Below are positions 23,904 to 32,266 of a stretch of DNA of 64,000 bases, piece by piece. Where the stretch lies: NCBI RefSeq assembly GCF_025499515.1, contig NZ_JAMKFA010000001.1, forward strand, positions 495,553 through 559,552, read 5' to 3'. The translations under genes were made by a program, and so were the position numbers. The notes beneath the pieces are model-generated. The model had not been told where the DNA came from. It saw only the letters and a program-made list of their open reading frames with translations, and did no database searches. Numbering within the stretch: position 1 is the stretch's first letter; each line of letters opens with the position of its first letter. The stretch is from Flavobacterium odoriferum (GTDB lineage Bacteria > Bacteroidota > Bacteroidia > Flavobacteriales > Flavobacteriaceae).

Positions 23904-24616
23904 TGTTAGTCAAAACTAAAGCAATAGTTCTTTCATCACTAAAATTTCAAGAAAAAAGCTTGATTGTAAAGTGTTTCACACAATCCGATGGTTTAAAAAG
24001 TTATTTCGTGCAAAGTGCCTATTCTAACAAAAAAGCCAACCAAAAAATCGCCTATTTTCAGCCATTAACCATTATTGAAATCGAAGCCAATCACAAGAAT
24101 AAAGGCAAGCTAGAACATTTTAAAGAAATCCGATTAGCGCACAGCTATTTTTCCATAAATACAGACATTGTTAAAAGTACAATTGTAATTTTTCTCTCCG
24201 AAATTCTGCATCACGCCATCAAAGAAGAAGAAAAAAATCAAAATTTATTTTCTTTTTTGGAGACAGCTTTGCTTTGGTTAGATACACACGACGAAATGGC
24301 GAATTTTCATCTAATTTTAATGATGGAAGTTACTAAATATCTTGGTTTTTATCCCGATGTAACCGAAATAGATTTTCCTTTTTTTGATACTAAAGAAGGG
24401 TATTTTACGCCTTTTCAAAGTGTAAATTCGTTAACTGAACATGAAACGCATTTGTTCAAAAAATTATTAGACTTAAAATTTGATGCCAACCAAAAAGTAT
24501 TTGCTGGAATAGAACGTCAAATTTTGCTGAAAATCCTCTTAGATTTCTACATGTTACATTTAGATGGCTTCAAAAAACCGAAATCGTTAGAAGTTTTAAA
24601 AGAAGTTTTTTCCTAA
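23903..24616 (+). CDS. recO: DNA repair protein RecO
   Basis: A 237-residue protein with an N-terminal OB-fold beginning LVKTKAIVLSSLKFQEKSLI and a helical C-terminal domain. RecO helps load RecA on SSB-coated DNA in the RecFOR pathway and anneals strands. The zinc-binding Cys cluster seen in some bacterial RecO proteins is absent, as is usual in Bacteroidota. It is translationally coupled to porZ by a one-base overlap. A degenerate repeat starts right after its stop codon. Confidence 0.9.
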   Translation: MLVKTKAIVLSSLKFQEKSLIVKCFTQSDGLKSYFVQSAYSNKKANQKIAYFQPLTIIEIEANHKNKGKLEHFKEIRLAHSYFSINTDIVKSTIVIFLSEILHHAIKEEEKNQNLFSFLETALLWLDTHDEMANFHLILMMEVTKYLGFYPDVTEIDFPFFDTKEGYFTPFQSVNSLTEHETHLFKKLLDLKFDANQKVFAGIERQILLKILLDFYMLHLDGFKKPKSLEVLKEVFS

Positions 24617-24619
24617 GTC

Positions 24620-24652
24620 TTAACTTTTGCCTTTTACCTTTTGCCTTTTACC
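24620..24652. repeat. Degenerate repeat, family B (intergenic copy)
   Basis: Thirty-three bases of alternating CTTTTGCC and CTTTTACC units (TTAACTTTTGCCTTTTACC and so on) just after the recO stop. It matches 29734-29766 at 30 of 33 positions by eye, where the same string lies inside a coding sequence. Confidence 0.7.
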
Positions 24653-24695
24653 TTTAAATCATTACTTTCGCAAATTGATTTAAGAAAGCGACAAA

Positions 24696-27600
24696 ATGAG
24701 CACAAAATTTACTGAATACAAAGGACTTGACTTGCCGACAGTAGCATCAGAAGTTCTTGATTTTTGGAAAAAAAACCACATCTTTGAACAATCGGTAACC
24801 TCTCGTGAAGGAGCTACGCCTTACGTGTTTTTTGAAGGGCCACCATCTGCAAACGGTTTGCCTGGAATTCACCACGTGATGGCGCGTGCGATTAAAGATA
24901 TTTTTTGTCGTTATAAAACTCAAAAGGGCTACCAAGTTAAGCGTAAAGCAGGTTGGGATACGCACGGTTTACCTGTAGAATTAGGTACCGAAAAAGAATT
25001 AGGCATCACCAAAGAAGATATCGGAAAAACCATTTCAGTAACCGAATACAACGAAGCGTGTAAAAGAACCGTTATGCGTTACACCGACGTATGGAATGAC
25101 TTGACCGAAAAAATGGGATATTGGGTAGATATGGAAGATCCATATGTGACGTACAAATCCAAATACATGGAAACTGTTTGGTGGTTACTAAAACAAATTT
25201 ACAACAAAGATTTACTATACAAAGGTTACACTATTCAGCCCTATTCACCAAAAGCCGGAACAGGTTTGTCTTCGCACGAAGTAAATCAGCCAGGTTCGTA
25301 CCGTGATGTTACAGATACTACGATTGTGGCGCAGTTTAAAGCAAAAGATGAAACATTACCTAGTTTTTTACAAGGTTTTGGAACGGTTCATTTCTTGGCT
25401 TGGACGACTACACCTTGGACGTTGCCATCAAATACAGCATTAACCGTTGGACCAAAAATCGATTATGTTTTAGTTAAAACGTTCAATCAATATACTTTTG
25501 AAGCGGTAAATGTAGTTTTAGCTAAGAATTTAGTTGGAAAACAATTTGGTGGAAAATATTTTGTTGCTGAATCAGAAGCTGATTTTGCAAATTATAAATC
25601 AGATGATAAAAAGATTCCATACCAAATTTTAGCCGAAGCAAAAGGCGCTGATTTAGTAGGAATTCGTTACGAACAATTATTGCCATTAGCGTTACCCTAT
25701 CAAAATCCAGAAAATGCGTTTAGAGTAATTTCAGGAGATTTCGTAACTACAGAAGATGGAACTGGAATCGTTCACACAGCACCAACATTTGGAGCAGATG
25801 ATGCTAAAGTTGCAAAAGAAGCTACTCCAGAAGTACCACCAATGTTAGTTTTAGATGAAAACGGAAACCCTGTGCCATTGGTAGATTTGCAAGGAAGATT
25901 TATCCAAGGTTTAGGTGATTATTCTGGGAAATACGTTAAAAATGAATATTACAACGAGGGAGAAGCGCCAGAACGTTCAGCTGACGTAGAAATCGCTATT
26001 CAATTAAAAGAAGAAAATAAAGCCTTTAAGGTTGAAAAATACGTACACAGTTATCCACATTGTTGGAGAACTGACAAACCAATTTTATACTATCCATTAG
26101 ATTCTTGGTTCATCAAAGTAACCGAAATCAAAGATAGAATGTTCGACTTAAACGAAACCATCAACTGGAAACCAAAAGCAACAGGAGAAGGTCGTTTCGG
26201 AAATTGGTTAAAAAATGCGAATGATTGGAACTTATCACGTTCAAGATATTGGGGAATTCCTTTACCAATTTGGAGAAGTGAAGACGGAACTGAAGAAATG
26301 TTAGTTGGTTCAGTTGAAGAATTGTACAACGAAATCGAAAAATCAATTGCAGCTGGTTTCCAAGCAGAAAATCCATACAAAGGATTCAAAATTGGTGACA
26401 TGAGCGAATCGAATTACGATTTAGTGGATTTACATAAAAATGTGGTAGACGGAATTGTTTTAGTTTCTCCATCAGGAAAACCAATGAAACGCGAAACGGA
26501 TTTAATTGATGTTTGGTTCGATTCAGGTGCGATGCCTTATGCACAATGGCATTATCCATTTGAAAACAAAGATTTAATCGAAGAAAATAAAGCATTCCCG
26601 GCTGATTTTATTGCGGAAGGAGTTGACCAAACTCGTGGTTGGTTCTATACATTACACGCTATCGGAACATTAGTTTTCGATAAAATTGCATACAAAAATG
26701 TAGTTTCTAACGGATTAGTTTTGGACAAAAACGGACAAAAAATGTCGAAACGTTTAGGAAATGCTGTTGACCCATTTACTACTTTGGCTGAATATGGTCC
26801 AGATGCTACACGTTGGTACATGATCTCGAATGCTAATCCTTGGGATAACTTAAAATTTGATATCGAAGGTGTTGCTGAGGTAAGAAGAAAATTCTTTGGA
26901 ACACTATATAATACGTATTCGTTCTTTTCGTTATATGCTAATATTGATGGATTTACTTATTCTGAAGCAGAAGTTCCATTAGAAGAAAGACCAGAAATTG
27001 ACCGTTGGATTTTATCAGAGTTACATACTTTAATTCAAGTAGTGGATGAAGCGTATGCGGATTACGAACCAACTAAAGCAGCAAGAGCTATTTCAGATTT
27101 TGTTCAGGAAAACCTAAGTAACTGGTACGTTCGTTTGTGTAGAAGAAGATTCTGGAAAGGCGATTATGCCCAAGATAAAATCGCAGCTTATCAAACACTT
27201 TATACTTGTTTGGTAACTGTAGCGAAGCTTTCTGCTCCAATTGCTCCGTTCTTTATGGACAAACTTTACAGAGATTTAACACAAGCTACAGGTTCTGAGT
27301 CATTTGAAAGTGTACATTTGGCGAAATTTCCAGTTTCGGTTGAAAACTTTGTTGATAAGTCGTTAGAGAGTAAAATGTTGAAAGCACAAACGGTTTCTTC
27401 ACTTGTTTTATCACTTCGTAAGAAGGAAATGATTAAAGTGCGTCAACCGTTGCAAAAGGTAATGATTCCAGTACTTGACGACAATCAGCGTGCTGAAATT
27501 GAGGCAGTTTCTGACTTAATTATGGCTGAGGTAAACGTAAAAGAAATTGAGTTATTAGACGATGCTTCGGGTGTTTTAGTGAAGCAAATTAAGCCTAATT

Positions 27601-28097
27601 TCAAGACATTGGGACCGCGTTTTGGTAAGGATATGGGATTGATTTCCAAAGAGATACAGAATTTTAGTCAAGAGCAAATTGCAAAATTAGAGCGTGATAG
27701 TGAGTTGGTTATTGATATTGCAGGAAAAAGTATAACTTTATCATTAGATGATGTAGAGATTTCTTCGCAAGATATTGAAGGTTGGTTGGTAGCAAATTCA
27801 AACGGAATTACCGTTGCTTTAGATATTACCATCTCTGAAGAATTAAGAAAAGAAGGGATTGCGAGAGAGTTAGTCAATCGTATTCAGAACATTAGAAAAG
27901 ATTCAGGATTTGAAGTTACGGATAAGATTATTGTAAAAATGGAAAAAAATCCACAGTTAGAGGAAGCCGTTTTGGCCAATTCAGCGTATATTAAATCAGA
28001 AACATTAACAGAGACATTGATTTTTGAAGAAAAAATCGAAAATGGTATAGAAATTGAGTTTGATGATATTAAAACAAGTATATTAATTTCAAAATAA
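24696..28097 (+). CDS. ileS: Isoleucine--tRNA ligase
   Basis: A 1133-residue class I synthetase that charges tRNA-Ile and edits valine. The HIGH-type motif is ANGLPGIHHVMAR (about 52-64), the editing domain follows (AWTTTPWTLPSNTALT, about 231-246), and the second signature is QKMSKRLGNAVDPF (about 680-693). KMSKR rather than KMSKS, together with the long C-terminal part, points to the eukaryote-like IleRS type 2 subgroup, whose members tend to be insensitive to mupirocin. A TACTTTCGC box at about 24664 could be its promoter. Confidence 0.97.
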   Translation: MSTKFTEYKGLDLPTVASEVLDFWKKNHIFEQSVTSREGATPYVFFEGPPSANGLPGIHHVMARAIKDIFCRYKTQKGYQVKRKAGWDTHGLPVELGTEKELGITKEDIGKTISVTEYNEACKRTVMRYTDVWNDLTEKMGYWVDMEDPYVTYKSKYMETVWWLLKQIYNKDLLYKGYTIQPYSPKAGTGLSSHEVNQPGSYRDVTDTTIVAQFKAKDETLPSFLQGFGTVHFLAWTTTPWTLPSNTALTVGPKIDYVLVKTFNQYTFEAVNVVLAKNLVGKQFGGKYFVAESEADFANYKSDDKKIPYQILAEAKGADLVGIRYEQLLPLALPYQNPENAFRVISGDFVTTEDGTGIVHTAPTFGADDAKVAKEATPEVPPMLVLDENGNPVPLVDLQGRFIQGLGDYSGKYVKNEYYNEGEAPERSADVEIAIQLKEENKAFKVEKYVHSYPHCWRTDKPILYYPLDSWFIKVTEIKDRMFDLNETINWKPKATGEGRFGNWLKNANDWNLSRSRYWGIPLPIWRSEDGTEEMLVGSVEELYNEIEKSIAAGFQAENPYKGFKIGDMSESNYDLVDLHKNVVDGIVLVSPSGKPMKRETDLIDVWFDSGAMPYAQWHYPFENKDLIEENKAFPADFIAEGVDQTRGWFYTLHAIGTLVFDKIAYKNVVSNGLVLDKNGQKMSKRLGNAVDPFTTLAEYGPDATRWYMISNANPWDNLKFDIEGVAEVRRKFFGTLYNTYSFFSLYANIDGFTYSEAEVPLEERPEIDRWILSELHTLIQVVDEAYADYEPTKAARAISDFVQENLSNWYVRLCRRRFWKGDYAQDKIAAYQTLYTCLVTVAKLSAPIAPFFMDKLYRDLTQATGSESFESVHLAKFPVSVENFVDKSLESKMLKAQTVSSLVLSLRKKEMIKVRQPLQKVMIPVLDDNQRAEIEAVSDLIMAEVNVKEIELLDDASGVLVKQIKPNFKTLGPRFGKDMGLISKEIQNFSQEQIAKLERDSELVIDIAGKSITLSLDDVEISSQDIEGWLVANSNGITVALDITISEELRKEGIARELVNRIQNIRKDSGFEVTDKIIVKMEKNPQLEEAVLANSAYIKSETLTETLIFEEKIENGIEIEFDDIKTSILISK

Positions 28098-28145
28098 AAG
28101 CCGAAAGGTTTTTAAAAGACGTATAATTATAAAAATATTGAAATT

Positions 28146-28526
28146 ATGGTAGATGAGCAAATTAGATTTTCAGACGCTGATTTGGCTGAATTCAAAGCGT
28201 TAATTCAGGCAAAATTGGAAAAAGCTAAAAACGACTTAGAGCTTATTAAAAGTGCTTATATGAATGACTTAAATAATGGAACTGATGATACATCGCCAAC
28301 ATTTAAAGCATTTGAAGAAGGCAGTGAAACAATGAGTAAAGAAGCCAATTCGCAGTTAGCAATTCGTCAAGAAAAGTTTATTAGAGATTTAAAAAATGCC
28401 TTGATTCGTATCGAAAACAAAACCTATGGTATTTGTAAAGTTACAGGCAAATTAATCAATAAAGAAAGATTAAAAATCGTTCCTCATGCAACTATGAGTA
28501 TTGAAGCAAAAAACTTGCAACGTTAA
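28146..28526 (+). CDS. TraR/DksA family regulator lacking the zinc cysteines
   Basis: A 126-residue protein with an N-terminal coiled coil (LAEFKALIQAKLEKAKNDLE) and a C-terminal domain of DksA type. The usual four-Cys zinc finger is reduced to one Cys (GICKVTGKLINKERLKIVP, about 95-113). This Cys-poor form with C..T at the first pair is common in Bacteroidota. DksA proteins enter the RNA polymerase secondary channel and, with ppGpp, modulate rRNA and stress promoters; the loss of zinc ligands suggests a zinc-independent variant. It is located between ileS and lspA. Confidence 0.9.
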   Translation: MVDEQIRFSDADLAEFKALIQAKLEKAKNDLELIKSAYMNDLNNGTDDTSPTFKAFEEGSETMSKEANSQLAIRQEKFIRDLKNALIRIENKTYGICKVTGKLINKERLKIVPHATMSIEAKNLQR

Positions 28527-28546
28527 TCTTTTTACAAAATTTTACT

Positions 28547-28570
28547 AACGCTCCGTTTGGAGCGTTTTTT
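28547..28570 (+). terminator. Intrinsic terminator after the DksA-like gene
   Basis: AACGCTCC pairs with GGAGCGTT around GTTT, followed by TTTT. It lies between the DksA-like gene and lspA, so lspA probably also has its own promoter (a TATTTTTGCC string lies at about 28587-28596). Confidence 0.8.
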
Positions 28571-28610
28571 ATTTGATAAAAACCACTATTTTTGCCAAAA
28601 ATAATTGCAA

Positions 28611-29225
28611 ATGTCTCTTAAGAAAGCCTATTTATTAATCATTAGTATTTTGCTAATCGATCAAATTTCGAAAATTTATGTCAAAACTAACTTCTATATT
28701 AACGAAGAAGTAAAAGTTTTTGATTGGTTTCGTATTCATTTTATCGAAAATGAAGGCATGGCATGGGGAGCAGAAATTCCTGGAGAATATGGAAAGTTAA
28801 TTTTAACTTTATTCAGAATTATTGCCGTTGGTGGAATTGCATGGTGGTTGTGGGATTCAGTAAGAAAAAATAGTTCTAATTTCCTTATTGTAGCGATTGC
28901 GTTAATTTTTACCGGCGCTTTAGGAAATATTATTGATTCTGTTTTTTATGGTGTAATTTTTAACGATAGTTACAATCAAGTAGCAACAGCATTTTCAAAC
29001 GACCCATATGGAACTTGGTTTCACGGCGAAGTCGTAGACATGTTTTATTTCCCAATATGGGAAGGAAACTTACCTTCTTGGTTGCCAATTTGGGGTGACA
29101 AACACTTCACTTTCTTCAATGCCATTTTTAACGTAGCCGATGTAGCAATTTCAACTGGCGTTGGGATTTTAATTGTATTTAATAAAAGAGCTTTTGGCGA
29201 AAGTCATATTATGGCAAAATATTAA
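28611..29225 (+). CDS. lspA: Lipoprotein signal peptidase
   Basis: A 204-residue inner-membrane aspartyl protease that cleaves prolipoprotein signal peptides. It starts MSLKKAYLLIISILLIDQIS (ATG 28611; a TTG two codons earlier is possible but unneeded). The catalytic Asp motifs are GALGNIIDSVFYG (about 101-113) and FNVADVAISTGVG (about 172-184), in four membrane helices. It carries an extra roughly 35-residue loop between the motifs (NDPYGTWFHGEVVDMFYF), characteristic of Bacteroidota LspA. Its 3' end overlaps the convergent folate cyclo-ligase by 4 bases. Confidence 0.94.
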   Translation: MSLKKAYLLIISILLIDQISKIYVKTNFYINEEVKVFDWFRIHFIENEGMAWGAEIPGEYGKLILTLFRIIAVGGIAWWLWDSVRKNSSNFLIVAIALIFTGALGNIIDSVFYGVIFNDSYNQVATAFSNDPYGTWFHGEVVDMFYFPIWEGNLPSWLPIWGDKHFTFFNAIFNVADVAISTGVGILIVFNKRAFGESHIMAKY

Positions 29226-29785
29226 AAACGAAAAACTTCTTCAGGCGTCACACAAAAATCCAATTTTACATCATTTTCCGAAACATCCTCAATTTTTTCT
29301 TCTGGAGGAAAGAACGATAACCCAATTTTAATCGTTTCAGGCTTGCATTTACTTAGAAAGTTGTCGTAGAAACCTTTTCCATAGCCAACGCGATTTCCTT
29401 GCTTGTCGTAAGCTAAAAGCGGTACAAAAACCACATCAATTTTTACATCAGGAACTTCTAAACCATCAACCGGTTCTGGAACATTGTAACTGTTCTTTTT
29501 AATTTTGGTATTATCCGTTAATAAAAAATGCGTCATTCCTAAAGTAGCAAACTCGCACTTCGAAATGACGATTTCTTTATCTTTTCCCGCTAAAATTTGA
29601 AGAATATATTCGGTATTGATTTCTTTTTGTTCTTCAATCGTTAAAAACAAATGATAATACAATTTGTCCCAAATGTTCATTCGCAACAATTGGTTCGCAA
29701 TCACTAAACTTTTGTCTTCGATTTCCTCTTGAGTTAACTTTTGCCTTTCAGCTTTTGCCTTTTGCCTTAACGATTTCTTATCCAT
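29222..29785 (-). CDS. 5-formyltetrahydrofolate cyclo-ligase
   Basis: A 187-residue enzyme that converts 5-formyl-THF to 5,10-methenyl-THF with ATP. The family signature NRVGYGKGFYDNFLSKCKP lies at about 130-148, preceded by VPLLAYDKQG. The N-terminal helix MDKKSLRQKAKAERQKLTQE has the usual basic pattern, but its DNA (29734-29766) matches a 33-base intergenic repeat found after recO. The gene therefore seems either to have absorbed a repeat or to resemble one by chance. Its start overlaps the end of the decarboxylase gene by 8 bases, so they are probably co-transcribed. Confidence 0.93.
   Translation of the reverse strand: MDKKSLRQKAKAERQKLTQEEIEDKSLVIANQLLRMNIWDKLYYHLFLTIEEQKEINTEYILQILAGKDKEIVISKCEFATLGMTHFLLTDNTKIKKNSYNVPEPVDGLEVPDVKIDVVFVPLLAYDKQGNRVGYGKGFYDNFLSKCKPETIKIGLSFFPPEEKIEDVSENDVKLDFCVTPEEVFRF
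29734..29766. repeat. Degenerate repeat, family B (copy inside a coding sequence)
   Basis: Thirty-three bases matching 24620-24652 at 30 positions, located inside codons 7-17 of the 5-formyltetrahydrofolate cyclo-ligase gene. Read on the minus strand it encodes a Lys/Arg/Ala/Gln-rich helix. Confidence 0.6.
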
Positions 29786-31016
29786 TTACAGACGCTTTCA
29801 ATTCGTCTATAAATTTAGTCAAATGTTCTACTTCTACGTGATCCATTAACACAATTTTGTACCATTTGTTGTTTTCGTTGTGTTGTTGTGGCACCAAATC
29901 ATACTTTTCTGCAATTTTTTCTGGAATCGATTCCGAATGAATGGTTACAATATTCATAAACGGTTCACGGAAATATTGGATGTTTAAATGGTCTAATTCG
30001 TTACATAAAAATTGAGTACGCATTTGTAAAATACTTACTTTTTCAAACCAACCATAAGCGCCATAAGTAAATAAAATCATCCAAACGGCAACGGCATTCG
30101 CACCTGAGCGACTTCCGCAAAGCGTTAAATCCATTCCTTCAACATATTCCGCTTCTTTGGTCAATACGTTTTCGATTAAACCTTTTCGACAAACAAAAAC
30201 ACCTGTTCCATAAGGCGCTTGCAACATTTTGTGTGCATCAATCGTAATCGAACTAATTTTTGGATTACTGAAGTTGATATTCGATTTTTGATTGCTAAAC
30301 GGATACACAAATCCGCCATAAGCACCATCAATATGCAAACGATAAGTAACGTTATGTTTTTCTAAAGCCGAAGTATAATCATCAGGATTATCAACAGAAC
30401 CAAACATGGTTGTTCCCATATTTGAAACGGCGATGAAGTACTTTTTACCATTATTTTTAGCTTCTGAAATGATGTTAACCAATGCATTAACATCAATTTC
30501 ACGATTTTCAAACCCAACCGGAATTTTCAACCAATCAATTTGTAATAAATTCGAAGCTTTCGGAATAGAGTAATGTGTGTCCTCCGATGCTAAAATGGCA
30601 ATTTCGTCTAATTTCGCATCAAAATTATGTAGAAATTCATTTCTAAAAACCCAAATCGCTTGAATATTAGCTTCCGTTCCACCAGGAGCGATGTAACCGT
30701 CGAATTCGTTTTCTTTGGCTTTAAAAATATCAACTGCGATTACGTTTAAAACTTCGCGTTCAATTTCTTGTGTGCCATAAAACGCTTTTTCGGAAGTACC
30801 AAAAGTGTGACAACCAATGTTATTTGGATTCGCAACATAGGTTTGAAGCGTTGGTGCATCTTTCAAAAATGGTGCATCGTCATAAAAAACGCGACTATCT
30901 AACTTAGAAGCTGGATAGCCTAAAGAAGCGTCTTTTGAGAAGTTAACATTATCGTGTAAAGCCTTTTCAATTCGGGCTTTTCTTTCTTCTTGTGATAGTT
31001 TTTTCCAGAAGTTCAT
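29778..31016 (-). CDS. PLP-dependent group II-type amino-acid decarboxylase
   Basis: A 412-residue fold-type I PLP enzyme. The cofactor lysine is in TIDAHKMLQAPYGTGVFVCR (about 256-275); upstream are APGGTEANIQAIWVFRNEF (about 111-129), which binds the cofactor phosphate, and LHIDGAYGGFVYPF (about 227-240) with the Asp that pairs with the pyridine nitrogen. These features fit the histidine/aspartate/tyrosine decarboxylase group. Substrate cannot be told from sequence. The SLGYPASKLDSRVFYDDAPF N-terminus is unusual for the well-studied members. Co-directional with the folate enzyme. Confidence 0.87.
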   Translation of the reverse strand: MNFWKKLSQEERKARIEKALHDNVNFSKDASLGYPASKLDSRVFYDDAPFLKDAPTLQTYVANPNNIGCHTFGTSEKAFYGTQEIEREVLNVIAVDIFKAKENEFDGYIAPGGTEANIQAIWVFRNEFLHNFDAKLDEIAILASEDTHYSIPKASNLLQIDWLKIPVGFENREIDVNALVNIISEAKNNGKKYFIAVSNMGTTMFGSVDNPDDYTSALEKHNVTYRLHIDGAYGGFVYPFSNQKSNINFSNPKISSITIDAHKMLQAPYGTGVFVCRKGLIENVLTKEAEYVEGMDLTLCGSRSGANAVAVWMILFTYGAYGWFEKVSILQMRTQFLCNELDHLNIQYFREPFMNIVTIHSESIPEKIAEKYDLVPQQHNENNKWYKIVLMDHVEVEHLTKFIDELKASVNG

Positions 31017-31071
31017 ACCTAAAAATTTTGACGAAATTACAGGTACTAATTCAATAAAAACATGATAATTG

Positions 31072-32046
31072 TTAGCTTTCTGATTCTAAGTGAGTAGAAA
31101 TATGAAAAATTGCATCACCTTGGTAAATAATAGGCGCATCATTTACATTAATTACATAACCTTCATGCGGCGCTTTCATTTTGTGCTCCACTTTTCCATA
31201 AGGATCAGAAATAGTAGCCAATAATTCGCCTTTTTTAACAAAACTACCAATCGTAGTTAAACCATGAAACATACCGGAATATTTCGCTCTAATCCAACTC
31301 GATTTTTCTATATAAATGGTTTTGTTGTCTTTTTTTGTTGCTTTTTTTCTCGGATTTAGCATTTCTAAATGATCTAAAAAACGCTTGGTTCCTTCCACGG
31401 CTTCTTCAGTAACTTGAAGATTTAAATCCAATGATTTTCCACCTTCAAAAAGCAACATTTTAACGCCTAATTTATCGCAAGAATTTCGAAACGAACCCGA
31501 AATATTCTTCGAATACAACGTAAAAGGCGCATTAAAAACATCGGAAAGTTGCTTTAATTCTGGATTTTCTGGTACAATTCTAATTTGAGGAGCATTAAAA
31601 CGACTGGCTCCACCCGCATGAAAATCGATAGCGTAATCTACGTGCGGAATAATATCTTTTAAAATATAATAGGCAAAACGACTTGCCAAAGAACCTGTTT
31701 TACTACCAGGAAACACTCGATTCAAATCGCGACCGTCAGGAAATTCTCTAGTTTGATTGACAAATCCAAAAATATTGATAATCGGAATACAAATTATCGT
31801 TCCGCGTTTTGGTTTGTTTATTTTTTGAATGATTAACTGACGCACAATTTCGGTACCGTTGATTTCGTCGCCATGCAAACAAGCGGTGAATAAAACCGTT
31901 GGACCATCTATTTTTGAACGCTCCACAATGATTGGAATTTTCAATTTGTTCATGGTGTGCAACTTGGCAATTTCCATGTTAATGGTTTTGCTTTCGCCAG
32001 CTAAAATGGTTTCTTTAAGGATTACAAGTGGTTTTGTGGCTGTCAT
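31072..32046 (-). CDS. Succinylglutamate desuccinylase/aspartoacylase family hydrolase
   Basis: A 324-residue M14-like zinc hydrolase. Metal ligands are in CLHGDEINGTEIVRQLI (His and Glu, about 56-72), with a further His in YAIDFHAGGASRFNAP (about 136-151). A C-terminal biotinyl-like/beta-barrel segment (FHGLTTIGSFVKKGELLATI) follows. Characterised relatives remove acyl groups from N-acyl amino acids. It lies 55 bases upstream of the decarboxylase in the same direction, suggesting a shared amino-acid or amine-processing role; that link is inference. Confidence 0.88.
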   Translation of the reverse strand: MTATKPLVILKETILAGESKTINMEIAKLHTMNKLKIPIIVERSKIDGPTVLFTACLHGDEINGTEIVRQLIIQKINKPKRGTIICIPIINIFGFVNQTREFPDGRDLNRVFPGSKTGSLASRFAYYILKDIIPHVDYAIDFHAGGASRFNAPQIRIVPENPELKQLSDVFNAPFTLYSKNISGSFRNSCDKLGVKMLLFEGGKSLDLNLQVTEEAVEGTKRFLDHLEMLNPRKKATKKDNKTIYIEKSSWIRAKYSGMFHGLTTIGSFVKKGELLATISDPYGKVEHKMKAPHEGYVINVNDAPIIYQGDAIFHISTHLESES

Positions 32047-32100
32047 TTTTAAAATCTAAAGTGTTAAAAATACAAAAACAATTGTCATTTGGGAACACAG

Positions 32101-32167
32101 ATTTAAGAAATTTAAGAAATGAAAAGTTTAAACGCAAAGTTCGCAAAGATTTATGCAAAGTTCGCAA
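32101..32167. repeat. Direct repeats upstream of uvrC, family C
   Basis: GCAAAGTTCGCAA occurs twice (32134-32146 and 32155-32167), and TTTAAGAAA-type units precede it (32103-32119). The stretch fills the aspartoacylase-uvrC divergent intergenic region and has no coding potential that I believe; the uvrC frame is open through part of it but should not be translated. Confidence 0.6.
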
Positions 32168-32266
32168 TTTTTAAAATCCGTTCAATCTGCGTTGCAAAGC
32201 ATTTGTGTCGTCCGCGTGCCAATTAAAACAATTCTCTTATCTTTGTTCTATCATCTTTCTAAAAAA

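Noticed and set aside
32153..32266. Longer uvrC start
   Set aside because: The extra 38 residues run through repeated GCAAAGTTCGCAA DNA and precede the conserved N-terminus.
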